A DNA stretch of 64,000 nucleotides, from the NCBI GenBank assembly GCA_963759115.1, contig CAVWXT010000005.1, positions 2,294,001-2,358,000 of the forward strand, given 5' to 3'. The notes beneath the pieces were generated by a model that worked only from the letters and a program-made list of their open reading frames with translations, was not told the origin of the DNA and searched no databases. The translations under genes were made by a program, and so were the position numbers. Below are positions 29,804 through 39,322 of this stretch, piece by piece; the first letter of the stretch is position 1; each line of letters begins with the position of its first letter. The stretch is from CAVWXT01 sp963759115 (GTDB lineage: Bacteria > Planctomycetota > Planctomycetia > Pirellulales > Thermoguttaceae).

Positions 29804-31441
29804 TCACTGCTTCGGCTTATCGCGCTTCTGCCATGCGCCGGCGTTCAGGTTGGCGGCCTTGTCCATGAGCAGGGCCGGCGAGTCCGGCTTGAGAGAGAAG
29901 TCGGTCGGGGGGCTTGACAACAGCGGATCAGCCACGACGCTGTTCTTGTCGTTCTCTACCGACCCGCCACCGGGATAGGTCTTGCCCCACTGCGCGCGGA
30001 CCGCGGCGATCCCGCCTTTTTGCGGAACGCTGGCGCGCGGCAGTCTCATCACATCCCCTCCCGCCATGTTCCAGTAGACGTTCCTGTCGCAGCGGGTGTT
30101 CCATGTGTTGGAGTGGTGGGTGCGCCATTCCTCCTGGCTCAAGGTGAGGCCGTCGGCCGAGATGAGGATGTTGTCTTCCACCACGTTGTCTCTCGACTGC
30201 CCGTAGGTGCCCTCCGGCGGCACAACTTCCTCCTGGTTCGGGCAGATCGCCAAGGCGACGCCTTTGGAGGCGTAGATGGTGTTGTGCCGCAGCTTGTTCC
30301 GGGACGAGCCGGCGAGAATGAAGCAGTAATCGCCCCCGTACACGATGTTGGACTCGAACAGGTTGTTGTCGGACTTGACCACAATGCCGTACTGTTTGCC
30401 GTTGTTCATGATCAGGACATTGTCGACGACCTGCGAGTTGTCCGCGCCTTTGCTAAGGAAGATGGCATGGCTCGTCCCGTCAGGGAATTGAAACTCGTTG
30501 TGCGCGATGACGATCTTCTCGAAAGGGGCCGGATCGACGAGCGGAGCTTTCTGGTTCCAACTGATCTCGGGCCCCGCCCCAATCACGCGGCCGGTATACT
30601 TCCATTGGATCTTGTTGCCCGTGACCAGCAGTTGCCGGATCCCTCCGTGCTCCCACAGTAAGACGCCGCAGGTGCCCTCGCAGTCGGAGACCTGCAGCAG
30701 ATCGACACGCTTGTCGCCACGGTCGGCCGCGCTCGTGGCGACACGCTTGTCGCTACGGTCGCGGCCGAAGGAAAAGAAGTGAGCCGCCACGGGCCCGTCC
30801 ACGGAACAGCCGTCGAAGATGATCGACCCGGCAGGGCCCTGGACGAATGACCCATTGTTCCATGCGAGAGCGCACTTTTTGAACGAGACAGCCTTGGCCG
30901 ATTTGACGATCACGCCCTGGGCTTCCGACTTGATCTTGCAGCCCAGAAAGTCGATCTGGACGTCGGAGGCTCGCTCGGTCGTCTCCAGGAGCGCGGTATT
31001 GGCGCTGAGCGAGCAGTGATCGAATGCCAGTTTCACGCCCTGGACGTCGATACTGGCCAGATGGGTCGCTTTTGAGGGGACAAGCGATACGCCGTTGAAG
31101 GTTAACGATTTGATGCCAGTCTCGCCGGCGAGGCGAAAAACGTGCTTGTCGTCGGTGGAGGTGATGACGGCGGGATTGGCGGCATCCTTCGATTTGAGGG
31201 TCAGGTTCCCAAGATGCGCCTTCGAGAAATCCAGGCTGCCCTTCTCCGAATAGGTACCGGCAGACAGCTCGATCGTGTGATCTCCGGCCGGCAGAGCGCC
31301 AATCGCATGCTGTATGGTCAGCCACGGCGAACTTACGCCGTTGTTATCGTCATTGCCACTTGGGCTGACAAGATACGTTCCGGCAAAAGCGTGCGATGAG
31401 ACGAGCAAGGCGACCGCCAGGGAAATGGTTCTGTCGACCAT
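29804..31441 (-). CDS. Exported right-handed beta-helix protein, with short repeat insertion
   Basis: A secreted protein of 545 residues. A signal peptide (MVDRTISLAVALLVSSHAFA) is followed by TYLVSPSGNDDNNGVSSPWLTIQHAI, the usual opening of PbH1-type helices, and many rungs with N-rich turns (NNGKQYGIVVKSDNNLFESNIVYGG, SSRNKLRHNTIYASKG). Such proteins often bind or cleave acidic polysaccharides, but I see no catalytic motif that decides. A strong GGAGGAGA site supports 31441; the longer frame upstream is a shadow. Two tandem copies of a CGACACGCTTGTCG unit are translated as SDKRVATSAADRGDKRV in the middle of the helix. Confidence 0.8.
   Translation of the reverse strand: MVDRTISLAVALLVSSHAFAGTYLVSPSGNDDNNGVSSPWLTIQHAIGALPAGDHTIELSAGTYSEKGSLDFSKAHLGNLTLKSKDAANPAVITSTDDKHVFRLAGETGIKSLTFNGVSLVPSKATHLASIDVQGVKLAFDHCSLSANTALLETTERASDVQIDFLGCKIKSEAQGVIVKSAKAVSFKKCALAWNNGSFVQGPAGSIIFDGCSVDGPVAAHFFSFGRDRSDKRVATSAADRGDKRVDLLQVSDCEGTCGVLLWEHGGIRQLLVTGNKIQWKYTGRVIGAGPEISWNQKAPLVDPAPFEKIVIAHNEFQFPDGTSHAIFLSKGADNSQVVDNVLIMNNGKQYGIVVKSDNNLFESNIVYGGDYCFILAGSSRNKLRHNTIYASKGVALAICPNQEEVVPPEGTYGQSRDNVVEDNILISADGLTLSQEEWRTHHSNTWNTRCDRNVYWNMAGGDVMRLPRASVPQKGGIAAVRAQWGKTYPGGGSVENDKNSVVADPLLSSPPTDFSLKPDSPALLMDKAANLNAGAWQKRDKPKQ
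30703..30766. repeat. Tandem GACACGCTTGTCGC repeat inside the beta-helix gene
   Basis: Two direct copies of CGACACGCTTGTCGC plus ACGGTCG start at 30703 and 30739. Each core is nearly palindromic. The array keeps the beta-helix reading frame open. Confidence 0.7.
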
Positions 31442-31852
31442 TCTTTCTCCTCCTCTACGATGGTGTATGACGTGGGCTGTCGACGTGACTTCCAGCCTAC
31501 ACGCCGGCTGCCGGATGTCAAGGCTGGTGTTGTTGGCGCCGCCGCGCATCCCTCGGCCGCTGGTCGGGTTGATGACACCAGACAAGTCCAGGCCGTAGCA
31601 CCCGTGTAGAACGTATGGTGAAGGCGAAACGTGTCAGAAATGGACCCGTTTTTCGAGACTCGAAGGCCCGCGCATCACGAGTCGCATTGTGATTGCGCAG
31701 GCCCCGCGCTCAACGAAATGTCATGCGGCATGGCCCCGAAAAACGGCGTTGTGCAACGCGGTTTTTTACCGCGCCGATGAGGGGCGCAAATCAGCCGTTA
31801 TCGCGTTGCGAATGCGTAGTGCGCGTGGCCTTCTCTGCTCACAAGTGTACTT
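31442..31852. other. Intergenic region, no gene seen
   Basis: The stretch lies upstream of the beta-helix gene on one side and a truncated recombinase on the other. It may contain sequence from a decayed element, but no domain or repeat is recognised. Confidence 0.35.
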
Positions 31853-32212
31853 GTGTATCCTTATGGCGATGTCCACGTAGAGTGGGGCGATTTCGCGTTT
31901 AACGCCCCTAATCTGGTCAGTATCCGGGATGGCTTGGACCTATCTACGGCAGCCGGCCGCCTCATGGCCCACGTTCTCGCCAGTGTTGCCCAGTATGAGA
32001 CCGAGGTACGGGCCGAACGTATTCTAGCCGGGCAGGCCGCCGCCCGTGCCGCCGGCAAGGTCTGGGGTGGCGGCAAACCTGGCCGCCGCGTTCGCTTGTC
32101 CGAAGAGAAGGAACAGGCAATCAAGCAACTCAGCCGACAGGGCAAGGGCATAGCGGAGATTGCCCGCGTAGTCGGCTTGTCCAGACCCACGATCTACAAG
32201 GCTCTTGGTTGA
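31853..32212 (+). pseudogene. Serine recombinase (resolvase/invertase), C-terminal fragment
   Basis: The residues LVSIRDGLDLSTAAGRLMAHVLASVAQYETEVRAERILAG match the end of the resolvase catalytic domain and its long E helix. The tail GIAEIARVVGLSRPTIYKAL is the helix-turn-helix. The first ~70 residues, including the catalytic Ser and most active-site Args, are missing, so the fragment cannot recombine. The true homology begins about 31870. It is probably left from a mobile element that was deleted at this point. Confidence 0.75.
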
Positions 32213-32225
32213 CCTGTGTGCCGTG

Positions 32226-32717
32226 ACACTCGCCGCTGGTGATGAATGCCCACGGCAGGGACCAGGTGGGGTCATCATCGACACCAGCGGCAGCATGGCA
32301 TAGTCCGGCCTTGCCTTGGCACTGGGCGTGATCGGCAATGCACTGCGTTCCCTGCCCGATCCCCGCGGCCTGCGCGTGCTGGCCGGTGATACTGCCGTGG
32401 CCTGCGCCAAGAACGTATTCCGGCCAGAGCAGATCGAATTGAGCGGCGGCGGTGGAACCGACATGGCCGCCCTGATCGTGGCAGCGGCCGAAGAGCGGCC
32501 CGCGCCGAAGGCCATCCTGGTCGTGACCGATGGCTACACCGGTTGGCCGCCTGAGCCTGTTGGGCCGCGAGTGGTAGCGTGCCTCACACAGGCGCGGACT
32601 GCCGAGAGTGTGCCGAAGTGGATTGATGCCGTGGTCCTGAACCCAGATCCTGAACCCAGAGGAGTAGCGCATGAAATGCTTGAACAAACGCACAGAGCAG
32701 GTCTTTCGCCCGCGTAG
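32226..32717 (+). pseudogene. vWA-domain (DUF2201-like) protein fragment with in-frame stop
   Basis: The translation shows GVIIDTSGSMA, the MIDAS motif of a von Willebrand A domain, then TAG at 32301-32303. The same frame continues with GLALALGVIGNALRS, ELSGGGGTDMAALIVAAAEE and AILVVTDGYTGWP, which are the later metal-site regions. The front part of the protein is missing. Intact relatives pair with MoxR-like AAA ATPases, but none is nearby. I read it as a decayed gene next to a decayed recombinase. Confidence 0.65.
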
Positions 32718-32826
32718 GGCCACCCGCCGTGACGCCATCGCCTCGCAAGTGATGGCGACTCTTTGACCGGTGGACAGCAGGTGCTTGCTGGCGAACAGGG
32801 AAAGATGTAATGCAATCGGACACTAA

Positions 32827-35077
32827 CTACGGATCAAGCTTAGGCAGGGCCGACTCGCTAGCAGAGGTCTGTCGCGTTTCCCGAAAGGGAGTTCCCGCTT
32901 CGTACAGCGGAATCCTGGCCTTGATAGATTCCGCGAGCACCTGCTTGTTCTGCTGCGTGGCCAGTTCTACGGCCCTGCGCGCCGTCTCGACGGCCTCGGC
33001 AAACTGGCCCACCTCGGCCTCGGCGGCGGCCAAGGTGTCGAGAAAGTTCGGCTCCTGACCGTCGCTGAGCTTCACGGCATGCTGGGCCATCTCGACGGCC
33101 TTCGCTCCGTTGCGAACCGAAGCCTCAGGGGCGGTCGCCAACACCCAAGCCACCTGGTTCAGCGTCTCCGCGTACTCCGGATGCATACTGAGCACTTTCG
33201 ACCATTGGTCCATCGCTTCGGATAATCTTCCCTGCTGGTACAATACAAGGCCTAGATTGTAACGAGCATCGGGTTGATCGGGTTTGAGTTCCAATGCCTT
33301 GCGAAGCAGGTCGATCGACTGGTCGGCTTGGCCGCGCTCGGCCAGCATCCGGGCAAGGGTGCCGTAGATCGGTAGCATAGTGGGATCGAGTGCCAAGGTC
33401 GTACGGTATTCTGCGATGGCTTCGTCGATTTGTCCCAATTTGTCCAACGCGCGAGCCAGATTAGAGTGCGCCAACGCATAGGTGGGCTGGATTTTCAGGG
33501 CCGTGCGGAAACAGGCGATGGCATCGTCGAGCCGCTCACTGCGGGCTAAGACCATGCCGATACTGTTGTAGGCGTCCACACGGTAGGGCTTCGCCTCCAA
33601 GGCCTTGTAGTAACAGGCCATCGCCTCGTCAGTTTGACCGCGCCCGGCCAGAGTAACGCCGAGGTTGTAGTAGGCGTCCGAATAGTCAGGCTTGATTTCC
33701 AGCGCCCGACGGAAAAGGGCCATGGCTTCGTTCGCCTCTCCGCGCAAGCATACGGTTGCCGAGGTTGTTATAAGCCATCCAGCAATTCGGGTTTCTGTCA
33801 ATCGTCGTTCGATAGAGCGTCTCGGCGTCAGCGTACATTCGGCTTTGTTGCCAGGTCAAGCCGGCCAAGACAGCCAACAACGCGATACACCACACATAGC
33901 CAGCCGGCCGATGCCAAAGCCGCCGATGGCCTAGCGTAGCCGCCACGGCGGCGAACATGGCGCACGGCACGATCATGGCTGCGTACTGCCAATGATCTGC
34001 CACCAGAGAGTGTTCCATGAAGCTGATGTTTACGAAGCCCAGCGCCGGTAGCAACAGCGCCACGTAGCAAACGATCAGCATCACCACTGGCCGGCCCCAG
34101 GAACGCCGCTGCCACCACGCTAACGCCAGAACGATCACCAGCAACACTCCGGGCAGATACGAGACGACGTCTCGTTCATCAATGCTCCATCGAGGATACA
34201 CGAAAATCAGGTTGACCGGCCAGATCAGCTTCCAGAGATAGAACCACACCGCGCAGCCGGCGACGGCGGCTCGGCTCAACAAGCCGTCGGAACGCACCGT
34301 CGTTTCTGCGGCCCCCAGTAGGCGTTGACTCCACACTTCCATGCCGGCCATGAACAGGCCGATCAGCAAGTAAGGAAGGACTCGCAGCAAGTCTCGCCGT
34401 CCGATGCGGCCTCGTTGCCACCACGCACACGCCAGCAACACCACCGGAAGAGTTAGCGCGATGCCCTTGGCCAAAGCCGACAGCCAAAAAACGCCGATCG
34501 ACAGCACAAGGCGCCACCACTTGCCGCGCTCTTCGTAAAGCAGGTAAAGGAGCACCGAGAGCAGCGCCAGCAGCAGCGATAGGATGTTCTTGAGCTGCGC
34601 GATCCACGCCACGCTCTCAACGTTGACAGGATGGAGCGCGAAGAGGGCCGCGGCGAACATCGCCCCCGGCGCCTCTAGGTGGACGAGTATCCGCCACACC
34701 AATATGGCCGAGATGGCATGCAGCACAATGTTCACGATGTGGAAGCCGACCGGATTGAGACCCCAAATCTCGAACTGGAGCCGGTAAGCCGTAAACGTGA
34801 GTGGCCAGTAATTGATGTACGTGCCAGGCACCCATGCCTTGAGCAGTCCCCCGGGTTTGAGTACCGGATTGTTCAGCAGGTGCTCACGATCGTCCAAAAG
34901 GAGTCCGCCATGCCAAGCGGGCTGGTAGACCAGGATGACGCCAGCCAACAATGCGACAACGAACAACCAGTCTTTGGGCCCGAAAGCCCACGCCGTGCTT
35001 ATGGAGGCTCCGTGGGGTTCTGGCGATCGGGCCGATGAGGATGGACGGTTGCAACTTTTCAATGATCGAATTCTCAT
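32827..35077 (-). CDS. Membrane protein with C-terminal TPR repeats (A), one frameshift
   Basis: About 750 residues. The N-terminal half has roughly ten membrane helices (WLFVVALLAGVILVYQPAW, LALLSVLLYLLYEE) and resembles the planctomycete family with a PMT/O-GlcNAc-transferase-like membrane part: LHPVNVESVAWIAQLKNILSLL is the typical loop. The C-terminal half is a run of about eight TPR units (DAYYNLGVTLAGRGQTDEAMACYYKALEAKP). One extra base near 33750 separates NNLGNR from EANEAMALFRRALEIKPDY. Function is unknown; the family is often proposed to glycosylate or assemble envelope parts. It lies 17 bases after gene B and is probably cotranscribed. Confidence 0.75.
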
Positions 35078-35094
35078 CCTTTACGCGAGCCGTA

Positions 35095-37431
35095 CTAGGG
35101 TCGGCTGGACTTGGGGATAGACGGTGGTTGAGTATCGCGATAGGGGGAACCGGCTTGGTAGTGCTTGGTCCGGGTCCGAAGGACGTCGGCCAGGGCTGCA
35201 TTGTTTTGGCTGGCGGCCAAGTCCATCGCCATCTTGGCCGTTTGCACGGCCTCGGAGAACTTCCCAGCCTCCGCATAGGCGGCGGCCAAGGTGCCGAGAA
35301 CTGCCGGTTCTCGCTCGGCGGAGAGCTGTACGGCCCGCTGAGCCAGTTCGATGGCTTCGGCGCCGCTGCGTACCGAGGCGTTTGGATTGGTGGCCAACAC
35401 CCAGGCGGTGTCGTTCAGTAGGGTGAGGTCATCGGGACGTGAGCGGAGCAATTCTCGTAGTTTGGCCAGGTCCTTCAGGATTCCCTCCCGCCGGGACTGG
35501 GCGACACCGAGATTGTTGTGGGCATCCACATAGTCGGGCTTGATTGCCAGCGCGCTACTGAACTGGGTGATGGCCTCGTCGAGCCGTCCGCACTCCGTCA
35601 GAGCTACGCCGAGATTGTTGCGGGCCTCCGCATAGTTAGGCTTGATTGCCAGCGTCCAGTAGTATTGGGCAATGGCGTCATCGAGCCGTCCGCACCCCCG
35701 GAGAGCTATGGCGAGGTTGTTGCGGGCCTCCGCGAAGTCGGGCTTGATCGCCAACGCCTTGCTGAACTGGGTGACGGCCTCGTCGAGCCGTCCGCACCCC
35801 GTCAGAGCTACGCCGAGGTTGTAGGATGCCTGCACGTAGTCAGGTTTAAATTCCAACGCCTTCTGATAATGGGCGATGGCCTCGTCCCGTTGACCGCGGC
35901 TAGCCAGTGCTGCGCCAAGGTTGTAGTAGATCTCTGCGTAGTCAGGTTTAAGTTCCAGTGCCCGCCGATAATGGGCCAGGGCCTCGTCGGACCGTCCGCA
36001 ATCGATCAGGGCGTTACCAAGGTTGAGGTGGGCACGCTCGTTGTCGGGGGCCTTGTCAATGGTGTCCTGCCAAATCGAAAGATCGCTCCGGTAATCCGCG
36101 TTGCGAGAAACGGTGAGGATTGCGAGCGCGACCCCGGCGAACACTGCCAGGGAGCCGCCCACCGCCTGCATCGCCGGCAGCGAAATCAGCCCACGGCAGA
36201 CCAGCCACTCACCCGCAAACCATCCACCAGCCACTAGGCTCGTCACCACCGCTGCCAGCGACAAATACATGCGGTGCTCGAAGGCCACGTCCTGGATGGG
36301 CACGAAACTCGACGTCGGCGCAAGGATCACAAAGAACCAAGCCCCCAGAAACCCCCAGGCCGGCCGCTTCATCAACGCCCAGACGGTCAGACCGAGCAAG
36401 CCCGTCACGAGTACGCCCGGAACGACAACTTCGCCTACGGTTTGCGGCGCGGGCCAACCATAGTCGAAACACAGCCCTGCCGGCCAGAACGTCAGCCGAA
36501 GGTAATGCACAATCACGCCCGGCTGCGTGAGGAGATACGACCACCAGGTGAACTTCTGCAGCTCGAAGCCGGTCGTGCCGCCGTGGAAACCCGTCGAGAT
36601 GAGTAACCCCGCGACCACGCTCCAAGTGGCGGCCAGCGCCAGGTACAGGCCGTAACGTCGCCGCAAAGCCTCTCGAAACGAATCGGTCAAAAAAGTCCGG
36701 TCGTAGAGCAGCACGATTACCGGCGCCGTGGCCATCACTTCCTTGGTGGCCATTCCTACCAGGCACGCCGCGGTGGCCGCCACGTACCAGAGTGCTGCCT
36801 TGCCCGAAGTCGCGCCGCGAATGACGCAGTAGAGCGTCAGCAGATAGAAGAGCCCCACCAGGGCCTCGGTGCGCTGGATCACGTAGGTTACGGCCTCCGT
36901 TTGGAGGGGATGGACCGTCCAGAGTGTCGCTACAATCAAGGCCAGCGGCGTGGCGGCCGAGCCGAACCGTTCCTGGAGGCGAGGCGAGATCAACGTCCGC
37001 CGCGTGACGCCGAACAGCGCCCAGGCCGCCAGGATATGGATAGCAAGGTTCACGGCGTGGTAGCCCCAGACATTCGTTCCGCCCAAGGCGTAATTGACGG
37101 CCAGCGTCAGGCTAACCACAGGACGGCCGCCAATCTTTCCTGCGTTCGGTGGGCAGAGCACCCGCCAGATCGGCCAGAGACGCTGAATACTCGGGTTCTC
37201 CACAATCCAAATGCTGTCATCGAAGATGAACGCTCCAGCGAAACTGTTGTGGTAGGCCGCGATCGCCGCTAGCGCGATGAGAGCCAAAGCCAGCACGACC
37301 GCTCGTGCAGACGATGCTTTTGCGGAACGAGTTGGAGATGGCGCGGAATGCTCGCCGCCAGCAGACACGCCCTTCCCAGGCAAAGCTGCGGAGGCCTTCC
37401 GAGTCAACTTGGATCGGTTGCGACGTTTCAT
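35095..37431 (-). CDS. Membrane protein with C-terminal TPR repeats (B)
   Basis: A 778-residue paralogue-like partner of the next gene. The N-terminus MKRRNRSK is basic and cytoplasmic. About ten membrane helices follow with conserved loops FDDSIWIVENPSIQ, VHPLQTEAVTYVIQRTEALVGL and APTSSFVPIQDVAFEHRMYLSL, which match the planctomycete/verrucomicrobial membrane-TPR family. Seven or more TPR units then run from about residue 500 (AHLNLGNALIDCGRSDEALAHYRRALELKPDY). The long upstream extension of the frame to 37701 is unlikely because it lacks a good start site. The intact frame contrasts with gene A. Confidence 0.8.
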   Translation of the reverse strand: MKRRNRSKLTRKASAALPGKGVSAGGEHSAPSPTRSAKASSARAVVLALALIALAAIAAYHNSFAGAFIFDDSIWIVENPSIQRLWPIWRVLCPPNAGKIGGRPVVSLTLAVNYALGGTNVWGYHAVNLAIHILAAWALFGVTRRTLISPRLQERFGSAATPLALIVATLWTVHPLQTEAVTYVIQRTEALVGLFYLLTLYCVIRGATSGKAALWYVAATAACLVGMATKEVMATAPVIVLLYDRTFLTDSFREALRRRYGLYLALAATWSVVAGLLISTGFHGGTTGFELQKFTWWSYLLTQPGVIVHYLRLTFWPAGLCFDYGWPAPQTVGEVVVPGVLVTGLLGLTVWALMKRPAWGFLGAWFFVILAPTSSFVPIQDVAFEHRMYLSLAAVVTSLVAGGWFAGEWLVCRGLISLPAMQAVGGSLAVFAGVALAILTVSRNADYRSDLSIWQDTIDKAPDNERAHLNLGNALIDCGRSDEALAHYRRALELKPDYAEIYYNLGAALASRGQRDEAIAHYQKALEFKPDYVQASYNLGVALTGCGRLDEAVTQFSKALAIKPDFAEARNNLAIALRGCGRLDDAIAQYYWTLAIKPNYAEARNNLGVALTECGRLDEAITQFSSALAIKPDYVDAHNNLGVAQSRREGILKDLAKLRELLRSRPDDLTLLNDTAWVLATNPNASVRSGAEAIELAQRAVQLSAEREPAVLGTLAAAYAEAGKFSEAVQTAKMAMDLAASQNNAALADVLRTRTKHYQAGSPYRDTQPPSIPKSSRP

Positions 37432-37518
37432 TAGCTTCAGACTAGCTTGGCTGACTCCCCAAGCATACCACGAATTGCCCACCCCCGAGGGTCCTCCCGC
37501 CCCGGTAATCGCTGAAGA

Positions 37519-37776
37519 ATGCACAACGTCTACTGCCAATCCGCATGGGGCGACATCGAGGTCTGTCAGAACACGTTGGACGAGATCGCAGCCCTGGCGG
37601 CGGAAGCGATCTGCGAGATTTGCAGCGAAGCCTGCGAGGTTCTGGAGACGCAAGGCTACGCCGAGATCGAATACCACGACTCGGATGAGTGGATCGCCCA
37701 AGAGTGCGATGCCAACGAATGGCTCTTTCGTCGGAACGGCACGCCGAGCAAGGCACGTTGGGGAGCAACACCGTGA
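37519..37776 (+). CDS. Small cysteine-rich hypothetical protein
   Basis: An acidic 85-residue protein with CEICSEACE (CxxC-type) near residue 32 and a tail DSDEWIAQECDANEWLFRR. I do not recognise it. It overlaps the next small gene (ACCGTGAGA) and the three genes 37519-38487 form a same-strand run, suggesting an operon with the AAA gene. Confidence 0.5.
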   Translation: MHNVYCQSAWGDIEVCQNTLDEIAALAAEAICEICSEACEVLETQGYAEIEYHDSDEWIAQECDANEWLFRRNGTPSKARWGATP

Positions 37777-37982
37777 GACGGCACCATTGCCAGCCCGCCT
37801 GTCGCCGCGTCCCCTCCGCTACCTGTTGGTGTTGCGGTGAGACGAAGCCGCTGGGCGAGACGGAGAACACCATCGACCCGGCGATTCGCGTCTGCCGCCG
37901 ATGCTGGGACAACATCAAACGCGCCCCCGTGTCGGCGTTCGCCGCCATCGGCCGGGCGCTGGCAAAGTACAATTCCCACTAA
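37773..37982 (+). CDS. Small zinc-ribbon-like hypothetical protein
   Basis: A 69-residue basic protein with CWCCGETKPLGE and CRRCWDNI, two CxxC knuckles about 25 residues apart, which would bind one zinc ion. I choose the GTG start at 37773 because it overlaps the upstream stop (GTGA) and the homologous-looking part begins there. The AAA gene begins 17 bases downstream. Function unknown; a partner for the ATPase is possible. Confidence 0.5.
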   Translation: MRRHHCQPACRRVPSATCWCCGETKPLGETENTIDPAIRVCRRCWDNIKRAPVSAFAAIGRALAKYNSH

Positions 37983-37999
37983 CCCCAAGGAGTTCCGCT

Positions 38000-38487
38000 A
38001 TGCGACTCTCCCAACAGTATCAACCCCCGACCCTGGACGACGTGGTCGGCCAGCCCGCCATTGTGCGGCGGCTCAAGCGACTCGTGGCCGCGCCCGCCTC
38101 CTGCTGTTTGCTCTTTGAAGGGAAGGGAGGCACGGGAAAATCGGCCACCGCCAAGGCCCTGATCCACGACTTGGGCGTCTGCCCGTTCTCGGGGCTGCTG
38201 GTGTATTCCGCCGCCAACCTGAACATCGAAGAGGTCCGCCGGCTGTTTGGCCAGACCTTTCGGTTGCGGCCCTTGACCGGCAGCCCGTGGCACATCCTCC
38301 TGGTGGAGGAACTGGAGCTTATCGTCAGCCGACACGTCAACGCCGCGCTGAAGGATGAGCTGGGCGAGCAGCACATGCCCGAGCGACTGATCGTGGTGGC
38401 CACGTCCAATGATGTCAGCACGCTCGACGAGGCCCTGTTGCAGCGGTTCGAGGTCTTTCCCTTCTCTGCCGGGCCGACCTTCGCCGG
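38000..38487 (+). pseudogene. Clamp-loader-like AAA ATPase, 3' end lost
   Basis: The N-terminal 160 residues look like an RFC-small-subunit/DnaX-type ATPase: LSQQYQPPTLDDVVGQPAIVRRLKRLV, Walker A GKGGTGKSATAKAL, a Walker-B-like HILLVEELELI and sensor VVATSNDVSTLDEALLQRFE. After FSAGPTFA (about 38487) homology ends, because an inverted IS110 fragment follows and the frame reads antisense transposase. The lid and C-terminal domain are therefore missing. A GGAG site precedes the ATG. It may belong with the two small Cys genes upstream. It is distinct from a housekeeping dnaX, which would be much longer. Confidence 0.7.
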
Positions 38488-38700
38488 CAACAGTTTCAAC
38501 AGCCAGTCGTTAAAGCCGCAGACCTCCAAAATGGCGATGAAGCCGCCTTCCGGTTGGCTCTTCTGTCGCAACTCAGTGAAGAAGGCATGCACCCGTTTCC
38601 ACTCCGTGCTCACCTGCCGTTTGTCGATCACGTCACCTGTCTCCTGGCGAACATTCACGGTCAACTGCTTGCGGTGCTGGTCGATGGAAAGGTATAACAT
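38488..38700 (-). pseudogene. IS110 family transposase, 5' fragment
   Basis: MLYLSIDQHRKQLTVNVRQE and FIAILEVCGFNDWLLKLL match the start of the DEDD domain of IS110 transposases. About 70 codons remain, then the sequence joins the clamp-loader gene. The fragment points against that gene. An inverted repeat, CGGTCCTCC (38705-38713) and GGAGGACCG (38764-38772), lies just upstream and may be part of the element's end. Confidence 0.75.
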
Positions 38701-39322
38701 CTCTCGGTCCTCCTGTTTGTACTTTTGGTGGGTTCACCACGAACCACACCGTGAATAGTACCGGGAGGACCGCTCTTTCATAGAATCAACAGCCGTCTGA
38801 ATTTCCAATTTCACGCCCGTCTCCCCTCTCCCTCTGGTGGGGTCCCAGCGTGAGGGCCGTGCCCCGCGACCGCTCGTCGCCGTCAGCATGGTTCCGCCCG
38901 CCAACCGACAGCCGCATGGCCGCGCGGGCTGTTGTCTAACAACTCGCTCCATTTCCAATTCGATCCATCTTTCCCCGCTCCCGCCGCCGGGCTCTCGACC
39001 CTCGACTCAAGACTCTCGACTCTGTGGACGCTCCGCTCTTAACCATCATGCGTTTTCGCTTGGGGGGTTGTCGAGGCCAAAGTTGTGCCACCGGTTTGGG
39101 CGGTGACTTGCCATCAAAGCGAACCGCATGGTAGAATCTGCGGATCGGAGTGCGGCGTCGAAAGACCGGGACAGCCGTCGGCGCAAGAACACAGTCAACT
39201 ACCAGTACCCAATCTGCCAATTCTAGCCACATCCCCGCGTCGATTCCCCAGCGTTTGACGCTATCGGATCGGAGATCGTGCGGAAAAGAGCGCCCCCCTT
39301 TCCACTATTTCACCCAAGAATC
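38701..39322. other. Intergenic region upstream of the GHKL ATPase
   Basis: Apart from the inverted repeat next to the IS110 fragment, no gene or RNA is seen. Its base composition shifts from the G+C-rich background toward the lower G+C of the following gene, which suggests a boundary of transferred DNA. Confidence 0.4.

Noticed and set aside
32226..32717. Functional vWA gene starting at 32316
   Set aside because: The MIDAS motif lies before an in-frame TAG at 32301-32303, and the start of the protein is missing; this is a fragment.
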